Of a stretch of DNA of 64,000 nt, positions 31,543-41,117 are shown piece after piece. The position numbers were made by a program, and so were the translations under genes. The DNA comes from JACCXG01 sp963717745 (GTDB lineage Bacteria; Acidobacteriota; Vicinamibacteria; Vicinamibacterales; 2-12-FULL-66-21): contig CAVQXJ010000029.1 in NCBI GenBank assembly GCA_963717745.1, forward strand, positions 1 through 64,000. The letters run 5' to 3'. The number at the start of each line of letters is the position of its first letter. Position 1 is the stretch's first letter. Under the pieces are notes generated by a model. That model saw nothing but the letters and a program-made list of their open reading frames with translations. It made no database searches and was not told the DNA's origin.

Positions 31543-31757
31543 AAATCCCAAGCTCCAAGCTCCAAATCCCAACCACTCCCAAATCCCAACTCCCAAATCC
31601 CAATCGGAGTGCCTGTGGGAGTTCGTTTTGGAGTTGGGAGTTGGGAGTCCTTTGGGAGTTGGGAGTTGGGAGTCCTTTGGGAGTTGGGAGTTGGGAGTCC
31701 TTTGGGATTTGGGCGTTGGGAGTGGTTGGGATTTGGAGCTTGGAGCTTGGGATTTGA
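31543..31757. repeat. CAAATCCCAA word array with inverted arms (copy 2)
   Basis: The outer arms are nearly identical to the element at 17405-17690: AAATCCCAAGCTCCAAG on the left and GGAGCTTGGAGCTTGGGA on the right. Between them GGGAGTTGGGAGTCCTTT is repeated three times. It lies exactly between the stops of two convergent genes and could act as a two-way terminator. Confidence 0.85.
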
Positions 31758-31760
31758 CCC

Positions 31761-33615
31761 CTACTCCCCGTACAAGGACTCAATCTCCGCCGCCCACTTT
31801 TCTTCCACGACCTTCCGCTTGACCTTCAACGACGGCGTGAGCTCCCCGCTGTCGATCGAGAACTCGCGCGGCAGGATCGCGATGCGCTTGATGCGCTCGA
31901 ACTGGGACAGCTCGCGGTTGAGGGCGTCGATGATCTCCTGATACAAGGCCCGGACGTCGGGCCGCTCCACCAGCTCGGCGCGTTCGGCGGCACTGGGGCC
32001 GGCGTGAGGCGACGGCGTTCGCCCGAGGTCGCGCAGCCGGCGCTCGAGCGCGGCGAACTCCGGCACGATCAGCGCCGCCGCATACTTGCGGCGGTCTCCG
32101 AGGACCACCGCTTCGGCAATCAGCGGGCTCTGCTTCAGGACGTTCTCGATCGGCTGCGGCGCGATCTTTTTTCCACCCGAGGTAACCAGCAGGTCCTTCT
32201 TGCGGTCGGTGATGCGCAGATAGCCTTCGGCGTCGAGGCTGCCGATGTCGCCGGTGTGGAACCAGCCGTCCTTGATGGCTTCGGCGGTAGCCTCCGGCTT
32301 GTTGTAGTAGCCGGTCATCAGGTTCGGACCGCGAGCGAGGATCTCGCCGTCGGCGGCGATCCGCAGCTCGACGTTGGGCAGCGCCTTCCCCACCGTGCCG
32401 CCGCGCGGCGCGTCCGGCGGGTTCACGGTCAGGATCGGTGCGGTCTCGGTCAAGCCGTATCCTTCGATGATCGGCAGGCCGACGCCGTGGAAGAACTCGG
32501 CGATCGACAGCGACAGCGGCGCGCTTCCGGACACCAGATACTTGATGCGTCCGCCGACCCCGTCGCGAATCTTGCCGAATACCAGCCGATCCGCCACGGC
32601 CCACTGGAGCGAGAGCAGCGGCGAGGCACGGCGGCCGCGGAGCAGGGCACTGCCGCGCGAGGCCGCAACGCCCATCGCCCACCGGAACACCGCCGCCTTC
32701 GCGGCTGAAGCCCGCCTGACCCTTCTCGAAGATCCGGCCGTGCATCTTCTCGTAGACCCGCGGCACCCCGGTCAACACCGTCGGCTTGACCAGCCCCACG
32801 TCGCGCCCGATCGTGTCGAACGACTCGGCGAAGATGATCGTCACCCCGCGCAGCAGGTAGATATAGGAGACCAGCCGCTCGAAGCCATGGCTGAGCGGCA
32901 GGAACGAGAGCGCCACGTCCTCCTGGTGCACGTCGAGCGCATCGGCGCCGGCCACCAGGTTCGCCACCAGCGCGGCATGCGTCAGCATCACGCCCTTGGG
33001 CTCGCCGGTCGTGCCCGACGTGTAGATGATCGTGGCGAGCTGCTCGGGCTCCACGCGCCGCGCCGCGTCGCGAAACTCACGCGCCATCCCCCATTCAGCG
33101 ACCAGCCGCGCATGCCCGCGCTGCACCACGTCGTCGAACGACAGGACCGACGGACTGGGCTCCGCGCTGTCGTGATCGATCAGGATGACCGCTTCGATCG
33201 CCGGCAACTGGTGCCGGATCTCCTGGATTTTCTGTAGTTGGGCGCGGGTCGATACGACCGCGATGCGGGCGCCGGAGTCCTGGAAGATGTAGCGGGCCTG
33301 GGACGCCGAGAGCGTCGGATAGATCGGGACGGTGACCGCGCCGGCACCGATCACCGCCAGGTCGGTGAGGATCCATTCGGGGCGGCTCTCCGAGACGATC
33401 GCCACCCGATCCCCGGCTGCCATCCCGAGCGCCGACAAGCCGAGCGACAGATCGCGAACCTGTTCGAACAGTTCCTTGCTGGAAACGCCCTTGATCTCGC
33501 CGCCGCGGATGCGCCCCATCACGAGCGGCTTCTGGAACCGCCCCATCACATGGAACGGCAGATCGGCGATGGTGCGAACGTCGATCTCGGGCTCGGCAGC
33601 AGGGAGCGTGGACAC
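31761..33615 (-). CDS. Long-chain acyl-CoA synthetase (AMP-forming), one frame break
   Basis: GTG 33615 opens an ANL-superfamily enzyme. The phosphate loop IIYTSGTTGEPKGVMLTH and the region FLPLSHGFERL are in the first frame. At about 32700 the sense shifts frame (EKGQAGFSREG to FRWAMGVAASR) and continues with GYGLTETAPI, the adenylate-binding HTGDIGSLD and the hinge DRKKDLLVTSGGKKIAPQPIE to the stop. It activates fatty acids with ATP and CoA. The break is a single base in a gene that is otherwise whole, so an assembly error is likely. Confidence 0.85.
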
Positions 33616-33624
33616 GGCGAAATT

Positions 33625-33703
33625 ATAGGTCGTCCGCGATCCGCGGTCCGCGATCCGCGAGTTCTCCCTTTTCCCTTCTGCCTTCTCCCTTGACGCGCGG
33701 ACG
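33625..33703. repeat. GATCCGCG palindromes and CCCTT word array (copy 2)
   Basis: Just upstream of the acyl-CoA synthetase start lies a run of TCCGCGATCCGCGGTCCGCG, itself rich in palindromes, followed by TTCTCCCTTTTCCCTTCTGC and CTTCTCCCTTGACG. The second part matches 6700-6742 closely. Confidence 0.75.
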
Positions 33704-33709
33704 GCCCGC

Positions 33710-34693
33710 TCAGTACCCCGCCCGCTTATCGACGACGTTCAGCAGCGGCTGGCCCGCCGCGAACCGCCGGCGATTGTCCGCGAACAGTGCGATCGCGGCA
33801 TCCCAATGATCGCGACGGAAGCCGGACACGTGGGGGGTGATCAGCAGATTCGGCACGTCCCACATCGGGCTGTCGGGCGGAAGCGGCTCGGTGTGGAAGA
33901 CGTCGAGCGCGGCGCCACCGAGCGCCCCTGATCGCAGCGCGCGCGCCACCGCGCCCTCGTCCACCAGCGCGCCACGACTCACGTTCACCAGTATCGCGTC
34001 CGTCTTCATCCGTCCCAGCTCGGGCTCGCCGATCAGCGCGCGTGTCTCGGCGGTCTGCGGCGCCGACAGCACGACGATGTCGGCCGAGGGCAGCAGCTCG
34101 GAGAGGGCCGCTCGGGGATGAATCGCGGCCACGCCCGGCACTGCGGGGCCGTCGGGACGCCGCCGGATCCCCGTGACGGTCGCGCCAAGCGCGTTCAGCC
34201 TCACCGCCGTCGCCGCGCCGATGGCCCCCAGGCCGACGATAAGGGCATGGCTGCCGGCAATCGTGCGATTCCCGGGCGGAGACGCGATTTCGTCCTGCGC
34301 CCAGACGTGGGCGGCCTGGCGCGCCAGCGCCGTCGGCAGCCGCCGGAACAACGCCAGGACGACCGCGATGACGTGCTCAGCCATGGTGGCGGCGGAAGTG
34401 CCGCGGCCGTTGGTGATGGTGATCGAGCTCCGGATCATCTCCGGATGAAGCATGTTGCCCACGCCCGCTGCAGGGCTATGGATCCACTGCAGGCCGGGCG
34501 CTGCGGCAAGCTGCTCGGGCGTGATGTGGGAGGCGAACGCGATGTCTGCCGCGGCGATCAGCCGCCGGCCCTCCTCGTCATCCGAGGCATGCAGGACGGT
34601 GTCGCCCGGAAATGCCCTGCGCAACGCGTCGACGTACGAGGGGGGTATCGTCCAGTTCCGGAAGGGGCTGTGAATGAGGACGAGGATCGTCAC
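33710..34693 (-). CDS. D-2-hydroxyacid dehydrogenase
   Basis: 327 residues. The NAD-binding motif is ALIVGLGAIGAATAVRL. The catalytic set is present: Arg in ILVNVSRGALVDEGAV, Glu in VFHTEPLPPDSPMW and His in LLITPHVSGF. These mark the D-isomer 2-hydroxyacid dehydrogenase family, which reduces 2-keto acids with NADH or NADPH. The exact substrate is not clear. It overlaps the MoaC stop (ATGA), though the two functions are not linked. Confidence 0.92.
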   Translation of the reverse strand: MTILVLIHSPFRNWTIPPSYVDALRRAFPGDTVLHASDDEEGRRLIAAADIAFASHITPEQLAAAPGLQWIHSPAAGVGNMLHPEMIRSSITITNGRGTSAATMAEHVIAVVLALFRRLPTALARQAAHVWAQDEIASPPGNRTIAGSHALIVGLGAIGAATAVRLNALGATVTGIRRRPDGPAVPGVAAIHPRAALSELLPSADIVVLSAPQTAETRALIGEPELGRMKTDAILVNVSRGALVDEGAVARALRSGALGGAALDVFHTEPLPPDSPMWDVPNLLITPHVSGFRRDHWDAAIALFADNRRRFAAGQPLLNVVDKRAGY

Positions 34694-35181
34694 GCCCGAT
34701 AGTGGCCGCTTCGACCACCCCGCTTCTCTTTCAACCGGATGTCGGTGATGACGATGGCCTTGTCGATGGCCTTGAGCATGTCGTAGATGGTCAGGGCGGC
34801 GACCGAGACCGCGGTCAGCGCTTCCATCTCGACACCGGTCTGGCCGCTCGTCCGCACGGTCGCCTCGATGGTGTAGCCGCCCGGCGACGGCGCGAGCACG
34901 ACGTCGGCAAAGGTCAAGGCCAGCGGATGGCAGAGCGGGATCAACTCCGACGTGCGCTTCGCCGCCATGATGCCGGCGAGGCGTGCGGTCTGGAGGGGAT
35001 CGCCTTTCTTGAGATTGCCGGCGCGGATCTGCCGGCGCGTGCGCGCCGACATCAGCACCCGGCCGGTGGCGATCGCCTCGCGGGCGGTGATCGCTTTGTC
35101 GCCAACATCGACCATCCGGACACGGCCGTGCTCGTCGACGTGGGAGAGGGTTGACCGGGTTCCCCCGCTCTTATTCCCCAT
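34690..35181 (-). CDS. moaC: Cyclic pyranopterin monophosphate synthase MoaC
   Basis: 163 residues, full length. Family signatures are VDVGDKAITAREAIATG, TSELIPLCHPL and VRTSGQTGVEMEALTAVSVA, with the catalytic Lys in TDIRLKEKRGGRSG. It completes the first step of molybdenum cofactor synthesis. No moaA is in the window. It overlaps Rex by 11 bases and the dehydrogenase by 4, so the three genes form an operon. Confidence 0.96.
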   Translation of the reverse strand: MGNKSGGTRSTLSHVDEHGRVRMVDVGDKAITAREAIATGRVLMSARTRRQIRAGNLKKGDPLQTARLAGIMAAKRTSELIPLCHPLALTFADVVLAPSPGGYTIEATVRTSGQTGVEMEALTAVSVAALTIYDMLKAIDKAIVITDIRLKEKRGGRSGHYRA

Positions 35182-35860
35182 CGGAGTGACCCTGGGCCAG
35201 GAAGAACGACAGGCTTTCGAGCGACACGGTCAGATCCACGCTCTTCACCTTCACGTCGGACGGCACTTTGAGTGTGCCCGGTGAGAAATTCAGCACGGCC
35301 TTGATCCCGGCCTCGACCACTTCTTTGAGCACCGCGGGGGCCGACAGCGCCGGCACGGCGATGACCGCGATGGCGATGCGCTCTCGCCGCACGGCGCGGC
35401 GGAACGTGCGGACGTCCAGGATCGGCACGCCGCCTCGCGAGCGCTGGCCGATCTTGTCGCGCTGGATGTCGAACAGCGCGGCGATCTCGAAGCCTTCCTC
35501 ACGGAATCCAGGGTAGTCCGCCAGCGCCAGGCCGAGGTTCCCCGCCCCCATGATGGCGACCCTGATGCGGCGGTCGACGCCGAGGATCTGGCGCAGGTGC
35601 GAGCGCAGCTCCTTGACGTAGTAGCCGACGCCGCGCACGCCGAACTCTCCGAAATTGGCGAGGTCCTTCCGGATCTGCGCCGCATTCAGATGAAACTGCT
35701 CCGCCAGGACCTGCGACGAGATCGTCTTCACGCCGTCGGCATCGAGCGAATTCAGGCACCGCAGGTACACCGACAGACGGTTGGTCGTCAGTTCCGAGAC
35801 CGGTTCGAGCCCGTCCTTCAGCGAGAACGCCGCGGCGGCGGCTTTGTTCTCTTTTGTCAC
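35171..35860 (-). CDS. rex: Redox-sensing transcriptional repressor Rex
   Basis: 229 residues. A winged-helix domain with RLSVYLRCLN and SSQVLAEQFHLNAAQIRKDL precedes the NADH-binding Rossmann fold VAIMGAGNLGLALADY and the C-terminal swapped helix. Rex senses the NADH/NAD ratio and represses respiratory or fermentative genes. The start is GTG at 35860; a TTGTGACAA-like half operator lies on the start itself, so autoregulation is possible. It is the first gene of the Rex-MoaC-dehydrogenase operon. Confidence 0.94.
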   Translation of the reverse strand: MTKENKAAAAAFSLKDGLEPVSELTTNRLSVYLRCLNSLDADGVKTISSQVLAEQFHLNAAQIRKDLANFGEFGVRGVGYYVKELRSHLRQILGVDRRIRVAIMGAGNLGLALADYPGFREEGFEIAALFDIQRDKIGQRSRGGVPILDVRTFRRAVRRERIAIAVIAVPALSAPAVLKEVVEAGIKAVLNFSPGTLKVPSDVKVKSVDLTVSLESLSFFLAQGHSDGE

Positions 35861-35972
35861 AAGCTTCCGATTCTATCCGCCTTCCGCCTTCGCGCTTCGC
35901 GCTTCGGCGAGACAAGTCGCGCGGCCCGCCGCACGGACCACGACGGCGCGCCTGCGCTAGAATCGCGGACTT

Positions 35973-37940
35973 ATGGCCCACACCCCCCGACCCGCTCCCG
36001 CGCCGAGCGACGCGCGCGCGACCTTTCAGCCGTATGTCCCGGCCAGCCAGTCCCCCGCGGAGTTCACCGCCAAGGCGATTGTGCTCGGCGCGATCTTCGG
36101 GCTGATCTTCGGCGCCTCGACGGTGTATCTCGGCCTGCGCGCGGGCTTGACGGTCAGCGCGTCAATCCCGATCGCGGTCCTCGCGATCTCGGTGCTGAAG
36201 CGCTTCGGCGGCTCCACCATTCTCGAGAACAACATCGTCCAGACGATCGGATCGGCCGGAGAGTCGGTGGCGGCGGGGGTGGTCTTCACCGTGCCGGCGC
36301 TGCTCTTCTTCGGCGAGCGCGGCACCGGCTACTTCAACTATTTCCAGATCACGATGCTCGCGTTCGCCGGCGGCATTCTTGGCGTCCTGATGATGGTACC
36401 GCTGCGGCGCGCGCTGATCGTCAAGGAGCACGGCGTCCTCCCCTACCCCGAAGGGACGGCGTGCGCGGACGTGCTGGTCGCGGGTGAGCGCGGCGGCGCG
36501 CTGGCGAAGACGGTCTTCATGGGGCTCGGCGTCGGCGCATGCTGGAAGGCGCTGTCCTGGATCGCCCAGGTGTTCCCGACCGAGGTCGGCCGGTCGCTCG
36601 GCCGCACCGGGGTGCTCCCGAACGCCACGCTCAACGTCGACATCTCGCCGGAGTACATGGGCGTCGGCTACGTGATCGGACCGCGGATCGCCGGCGTGAT
36701 GTTCGCCGGCGGCGTCCTCTCGTGGCTGGTGCTGCTGCCGCTCTTCAGCATCTTCGGCAACTACCTCACGGTGCCGTTCCCGCCAGTTCCGCCGAGCGGG
36801 CTGCGCATCGACCAGATGTCTCCCGGCCAGCTGTGGAGCGCCTACATCCGCTACACCGGAGCGGGCGCGGTGCTGGCGGCGGGGCTGATCACGCTGGCCC
36901 GCACCATTCCCACTATCGTCTCGTCGTTTCGCGACAGCGTCCGCGATCTGAGCGCGAAGAACGCCGGCGGAGACGGAAGGACCCGCACCGAGCGCGACAT
37001 GCCGATGACGGTGGTCCTGGCCGGCACGCTGCTGCTTGCCCTGTTCCTGGCGCTGGCCCCGCGCCTGCCGACCCAGGGCAACTTCGTCGCCTCGATCCTG
37101 GTCGTCATCTTCGGCTTCTTCTTCGTCACGGTCTCGTCGCGGATCGTCGGCCTGATCGGGTCGTCGTCCAATCCGATCTCGGGCATGACCATCGCGACCT
37201 TGATCCTGACCTGCACGATTTTCGTGGCCCTCGGCTGGAAGGGCGAGTGGTATTCGCCGATCGCTCTCTGCGTCGGCGCCGTGGTGTGTATCGCGGCGGC
37301 GAACGGCGGCGCCACGTCGCAGGATCTCAAGACCGGTTACATCGTCGGCGCGACGCCGATTTATCAGCAGTACGGGCTGATCATCGGCGTGATCGTGTCG
37401 TCGCTGATCATCGGTTACACCACGCTGTATCTGCACAACGTCATGACCATCGGCTCGGACGCGCTGCCCGCGCCACAGGCGACGCTGATGAGCACGATCA
37501 TCAAAGGGTTGCTCAGCCAGAACCTGCCCTGGGGCCTGGTACTCGTGGGCGTCTTCATCTCAGTGACGCTCGAGCTCTGCGGCATCCATTCCCTGTCGTT
37601 CGCGGTCGGGTCGTACCTGCCGATCTCGACCACCGCGCCGATCTTCGCGGGCGGCCTGGTACGGGCCTATGTCGAGAGGAAGACCGGCAAGGTCGAGGAA
37701 TCCGAAGTGGGCTCTGGCACGCTCTTCAGTTCGGGGCTGATTGCCGGAGGATCGCTGGCCGGCATTCTGTACGCGGTGCTCTTCGGCCGCGGCATCATTC
37801 CAGCCGCTGATGGCGATGGAGCCCTGGCGCCACTCAGCGCCGCCCTGCACGACGGTACCGGCGGCCTGATCGCCGGCGGCCTGCTCTTCTTCGCCCTGGG
37901 CGTCGTCCTGGCCCGAGTCGGACAGAAGAAATTGGACTAG
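35973..37940 (+). CDS. OPT-family oligopeptide transporter
   Basis: 655 residues with roughly 14 membrane segments. Typical OPT pieces are FGASTVYLGLRAGLTVSASIP at the start, ENNIVQTIGSAGESVAAG, the loop LPYPEGTACADVL and late ATSQDLKTGYIVGATP. OPT proteins take up small peptides or metal chelates through the inner membrane. The gene stands alone and is divergent from the Rex operon with about 110 bases between. Confidence 0.93.
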   Translation: MAHTPRPAPAPSDARATFQPYVPASQSPAEFTAKAIVLGAIFGLIFGASTVYLGLRAGLTVSASIPIAVLAISVLKRFGGSTILENNIVQTIGSAGESVAAGVVFTVPALLFFGERGTGYFNYFQITMLAFAGGILGVLMMVPLRRALIVKEHGVLPYPEGTACADVLVAGERGGALAKTVFMGLGVGACWKALSWIAQVFPTEVGRSLGRTGVLPNATLNVDISPEYMGVGYVIGPRIAGVMFAGGVLSWLVLLPLFSIFGNYLTVPFPPVPPSGLRIDQMSPGQLWSAYIRYTGAGAVLAAGLITLARTIPTIVSSFRDSVRDLSAKNAGGDGRTRTERDMPMTVVLAGTLLLALFLALAPRLPTQGNFVASILVVIFGFFFVTVSSRIVGLIGSSSNPISGMTIATLILTCTIFVALGWKGEWYSPIALCVGAVVCIAAANGGATSQDLKTGYIVGATPIYQQYGLIIGVIVSSLIIGYTTLYLHNVMTIGSDALPAPQATLMSTIIKGLLSQNLPWGLVLVGVFISVTLELCGIHSLSFAVGSYLPISTTAPIFAGGLVRAYVERKTGKVEESEVGSGTLFSSGLIAGGSLAGILYAVLFGRGIIPAADGDGALAPLSAALHDGTGGLIAGGLLFFALGVVLARVGQKKLD

Positions 37941-38017
37941 CGCTTTCCTGACGCCGATACCTCTCCAGAGGCGTAGGGCGGATCGTCGGCGATCTCCCCC
38001 TCGCGCCGGGAGGGGGC

Positions 38018-38842
38018 ATGCTCAGGGGCTGGGCCGGGATTGCAGTATCTGCCATCGTCTTGCTGGGATCGACGCCGGTGCTCAGTCGATCGCCGGCCAC
38101 CTCGCTCGAGGCGCTCATCGCCGCGCCTGATCGCTACGCGAACCGCGCGGTGACGGTGACCGGCCGCTTCCGTGGGCGCGCCGTCGGCGACGCGAGCGCA
38201 ACGCTGCCTCCTCCCCCGAACCGAAGCCGGTGGGATTTCCTGTTGAACGAGAACGGGGCGGCGGTGTGGGTCACCGGGATTCGTCCAGCCGGGTGGGACT
38301 TCGACCTCGATCCGCAATCAGCCGCCGACGCCCGCAAGGGCCCATGGCTGGAGGTGACCGGAACCGTCCGAGTCGCCGGACGCGCCCGGTCCTGCTCGAC
38401 CGCCGCGGTCTGTGACGACGTGTGGATCCAGGCGAGCGACCTGCGCGCCGGGCGGGCGCCTGAGGCGGGACTCTTCGAGCTCCCGATCAGACCGGCCGTG
38501 CAGCCGGCGGTGGTCGTCTTCAACGATCCCGTGAAAGACGAGGCCGACGTCGCGCCGGCGACGAGCATTCGGCTGCAGTTCTCGAGAGCCATGATCCCCG
38601 AGACGTTCTCGGAGCGGATCCGGATTGGCTACGCGTCAGGGCTGGGGATGCACTCGACGGGCGCGCCGCCGATTCCGACATTCAGCGCGCTCTATTCCGA
38701 CGCGACGCGCTCGCTGGCCATCACGTTCGCGGCGCCGCTCGCCCCTGGGCGGACGGTCCGGATCGAGCTGCTCGAGGGGATCGTCGCGGCCAACGGCCGC
38801 GCGTTCGAGCCGTGGGGCTTCTCGTTCACGACGGGTCGATAA
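38018..38842 (+). CDS. Secreted protein with Ig-like (Big_5 type) C-terminus
   Basis: 274 residues from ATG 38018, preceded by a strong GGAGGGGG ribosome site. Residues 1-25 form a signal peptide. The first half (LEALIAAPDRYANRAVTVTGRF) resembles an OB-fold type domain seen in small periplasmic proteins. The second half (VVVFNDPVKDEADVAPATSIRL, IPETFSERIRI) matches bacterial Ig-like domains of the Big_5 type. Two cysteines in CSTAAVCDD may form a disulfide. The role is unknown. Confidence 0.75.
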   Translation: MLRGWAGIAVSAIVLLGSTPVLSRSPATSLEALIAAPDRYANRAVTVTGRFRGRAVGDASATLPPPPNRSRWDFLLNENGAAVWVTGIRPAGWDFDLDPQSAADARKGPWLEVTGTVRVAGRARSCSTAAVCDDVWIQASDLRAGRAPEAGLFELPIRPAVQPAVVVFNDPVKDEADVAPATSIRLQFSRAMIPETFSERIRIGYASGLGMHSTGAPPIPTFSALYSDATRSLAITFAAPLAPGRTVRIELLEGIVAANGRAFEPWGFSFTTGR

Positions 38843-38844
38843 AA

Positions 38845-39474
38845 TCAGACCGCGGGTTCGCGGTTCGCCGGCCTGCCCGCCGTAGCCTTGGCGGAGGCGG
38901 GACGGCGCCACCGCCGCCTCAGCGCACGGAAGATCCATCCCGCGAAGATCGCCATCAGCACCACTCCCACCAGCACGATCAGCGCGGCCGCCAGCGGGTA
39001 CTTGAGGGCGATGAAGCCGAGCGACACCACGAAGAGGTCTTCTCCGAAGCTCAGGGCCCAATTGGAGAACGGCTCAGGGCTGGTGTTGGCAACGGCCCGG
39101 GTCCCGGCCTTGGTCAGATGCGTGCCGGCCGCGAGGGTGCCGCCCAGCAGGCCGATGAGGGTTTCAGTGGCGGGGCTGGCGTCACCGAGGGTCTGCACCG
39201 CGATGACCGCGCCGCCGAGCGGCCGAATCACGGTGTGGACGGCGTCCCAGATCGAATCGACCCAGGGGATCTTGTCCGCGATGAACTCGATCGCGTACAT
39301 CGTGAGCGCCACGCCGATGATGAGGTCGTTGTCGAAGACGCGGTACTGGGCGGGCAGGCTAACCCAGCCATAGCGCGAGGCAAGTCCCAGAATCGCGACC
39401 GTTGCATAAAGGTTGATGCCGGCCGCAAACGAAAAGCCGAGGGTTCGTCCCAGTCCCGCCAGCAGCTCGATCAT
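38845..39474 (-). CDS. DUF4126 membrane protein
   Basis: 209 residues. The pattern LGRTLGFSFAAGINLYATVA, DNDLIIGVALTMYAIEFIAD and IPWVDSIWDAVHTVIRPLGG is typical of DUF4126, with four to five membrane helices. The conserved part ends near FRALRRRWRRP; the last 17 residues (ASAKATAGRPANREPAV) are encoded by a dispersed repeat. The stop lies 3 bases from the convergent secreted-protein stop. Function unknown. Confidence 0.88.
   Translation of the reverse strand: MIELLAGLGRTLGFSFAAGINLYATVAILGLASRYGWVSLPAQYRVFDNDLIIGVALTMYAIEFIADKIPWVDSIWDAVHTVIRPLGGAVIAVQTLGDASPATETLIGLLGGTLAAGTHLTKAGTRAVANTSPEPFSNWALSFGEDLFVVSLGFIALKYPLAAALIVLVGVVLMAIFAGWIFRALRRRWRRPASAKATAGRPANREPAV
38876..38901. repeat. CCGCCGTAGC...GGCGG dispersed repeat (copy 2)
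   Basis: CCCGCCGTAGCCTTGGCGG followed by AGGCGGG is an imperfect palindrome inside the DUF4126 tail. It matches the intergenic copy at 14244-14267 in both ends and the central GTAGC. Confidence 0.65.
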
Positions 39475-39490
39475 GTGACCGTCCGTCCCT

Positions 39491-40213
39491 TCAGGCTTTC
39501 AATAGACGTTCCACTTCGGTTCTGACGGTGGCGACCAGGTTCTCGCGGTCATCCATGCCCAGCCCGGCCGTCGGAATCGGTTGTCCAAACGATACGCGAA
39601 TCGTGACCGGCTGGATCCAGGGGCTCCCCTTCCGCATCGCGTCACGCGCCCCTTTGATGGCGACCGGGACGATCGGGGCTTGGGCCTTCAGGCCCATGAC
39701 GAAGCCCCCTTTCTTGAAGGGCAGCAGGCTGCCGGTGCGGCTGCGGGTCCCCTCGGGGAAGATCAGGAACGAGTGCCCCTCGCGCAAGGCCTGGGCCGCC
39801 CGCTCGATGGCGGGCAGGCTCTGATCGCGGTTGCCGCGCTCGAGCGGCACGAAGCCGGCGAGGTCGAAGGCCTGTGTGAGAATCGGCAGCTTCCGGAGCT
39901 CCGACTTGTAGAGGACCCGCAACCGCGGGAACAGGGCGCGGAGCGTCAGGAATAGAATCGGCGGCTCGACGTTGCTGGCGTGATTGACGGCGTACACCGA
40001 CGCGCGATCGCGTTGGATGTGCTCAGCGCCGGTCACGGTGTAGCGGATGCCGCTCGTCAGCAGCCCCAGCCTGACGCCGAACGCGCCGACGCGGTACAGG
40101 AGCGACGGGTTGCGGAGGATAATGGCCATCAGCACCGCGGGCGGTCCGATCGCCAGCACATAGAGCGCCACCGCCACGTAGGTCAGGATCGAGCGGAGGG
40201 CGGTGGTCATCAC
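39491..40213 (-). CDS. 1-acyl-sn-glycerol-3-phosphate acyltransferase type (PlsC)
   Basis: 240 residues with two N-terminal membrane segments. The acyltransferase box reads VNHASNVEPPILF, where the usual Asp of the NHx4D motif is Glu. The second motif FPEGTRSRTGSLLPFKKGGF is complete. It would add a second acyl chain to lysophosphatidate or ornithine-type lipids. The start lies downstream of the CarD terminator on the same strand, so it has its own promoter or reads from weak leak-through. Confidence 0.88.
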   Translation of the reverse strand: MMTTALRSILTYVAVALYVLAIGPPAVLMAIILRNPSLLYRVGAFGVRLGLLTSGIRYTVTGAEHIQRDRASVYAVNHASNVEPPILFLTLRALFPRLRVLYKSELRKLPILTQAFDLAGFVPLERGNRDQSLPAIERAAQALREGHSFLIFPEGTRSRTGSLLPFKKGGFVMGLKAQAPIVPVAIKGARDAMRKGSPWIQPVTIRVSFGQPIPTAGLGMDDRENLVATVRTEVERLLKA

Positions 40214-40244
40214 AAAAAAAATGCCGGAGCCTTCCGGCTCCGGC
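40212..40244 (-). terminator. Rho-independent terminator of the CarD gene
   Basis: On the minus strand a 9-bp perfect stem GCCGGAGCC / GGCTCCGGC with a 4-base loop (40223-40244) is followed by eight T (A run 40214-40221 on the plus strand). It lies 34 bases after the CarD stop. The T tract runs to the PlsC start. Confidence 0.9.
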
Positions 40245-40278
40245 TGATATGGCGACAGGGTTCCCTCGAACTGGAAGG

Positions 40279-40863
40279 TCAGGACGCCCGGGCGGTGCGA
40301 CGGGCCGAGACCCGCGTGGTCGGGGGCGGAAGCGCCTTGGCGGCCTTGGCCCGCGCGATCGACCGGTTCTTCATCGTGAAGCAGCGCTCGAGCGCGTGAT
40401 CGACCTTGGCCTCGATCTCTGCGGTCTTCTCGTGGGCCACTTCCGAGATTTCGGAGATGACCAGGAACTTCGCACGGTCCAGCATGCGCTTCTCGCGGAA
40501 CGAGAGGTTCTTGGAGCGTGCCAGAAAGGTCAGGCTCTTGAGCACCTCGACCACATCGTAGATGGAGCCGGTGCGCATCCGGTCCGAATTGTCCTTGAAA
40601 CGTCCTTTCCAGTTCTGGTGGTTGTCGATTTTGCCGTCGCCGAGCAGTGTGAACAATCGATCGATCTCTTCGTCGCCGATGGCGCGCCGAAGCCCAACCC
40701 CGTCCACGTTGTCCACCGGAACGAGCACTGTGGTTTCGTTCGCAACCATCTTGAGATGGTAGAACCCGCAGGTGGTGCCGAGGATGGTTTTGGTTTCGAT
40801 GCCCTGAACGACGCCGAGTCCGTGGTTTGGGTAAATGACCTTGTCACCAACCTGGAATGTCAC
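40279..40863 (-). CDS. carD: CarD-family transcription regulator
   Basis: 194 residues. The Tudor-like RNA-polymerase-binding domain is MTFQVGDKVIYPNHGLGVVQ onward to about 65; a helical DNA-binding domain follows (LTFLARSKNLSFREKRMLDR, AKFLVISEISEV). CarD binds the beta subunit and stabilises open promoters. The tail is basic (RARKAA, RVSARRTARAS). It is a single-gene unit with a good terminator. Confidence 0.93.
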   Translation of the reverse strand: MTFQVGDKVIYPNHGLGVVQGIETKTILGTTCGFYHLKMVANETTVLVPVDNVDGVGLRRAIGDEEIDRLFTLLGDGKIDNHQNWKGRFKDNSDRMRTGSIYDVVEVLKSLTFLARSKNLSFREKRMLDRAKFLVISEISEVAHEKTAEIEAKVDHALERCFTMKNRSIARAKAAKALPPPTTRVSARRTARAS

Positions 40864-41117
40864 GTGTCCCCCACTGAAGTAAGTTGGCTAGGCTAGGTGT
40901 GCGCCTGAGAAGTAGACAAAAGTATAGCGGATTTTGGTGCATCCGGCAATCGAGTTGGCGGTTTTTCTCAGCATTTTCGTGGACCTTCGCTGCTGAGGTA
41001 GGCCCGCGGGCCGCTCCTCGGCGGCCAGGCCGGTGAGGACCAGCGAGCTGCATAAGTGACAGCCTCCCAAGCCTTTGCGGCCGAATGCCCGATCCCGGGT
41101 CACAATGGTCAGGCTCT

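Noticed and set aside
36162..37810. Long open frames in other frames of the OPT transporter
   Set aside because: No membrane pattern or motif; the transporter frame explains the region.
40888..41103. Small minus-strand gene before CarD
   Set aside because: Two Cys are present but there is no conserved pattern or ribosome site; it may be part of the leader.
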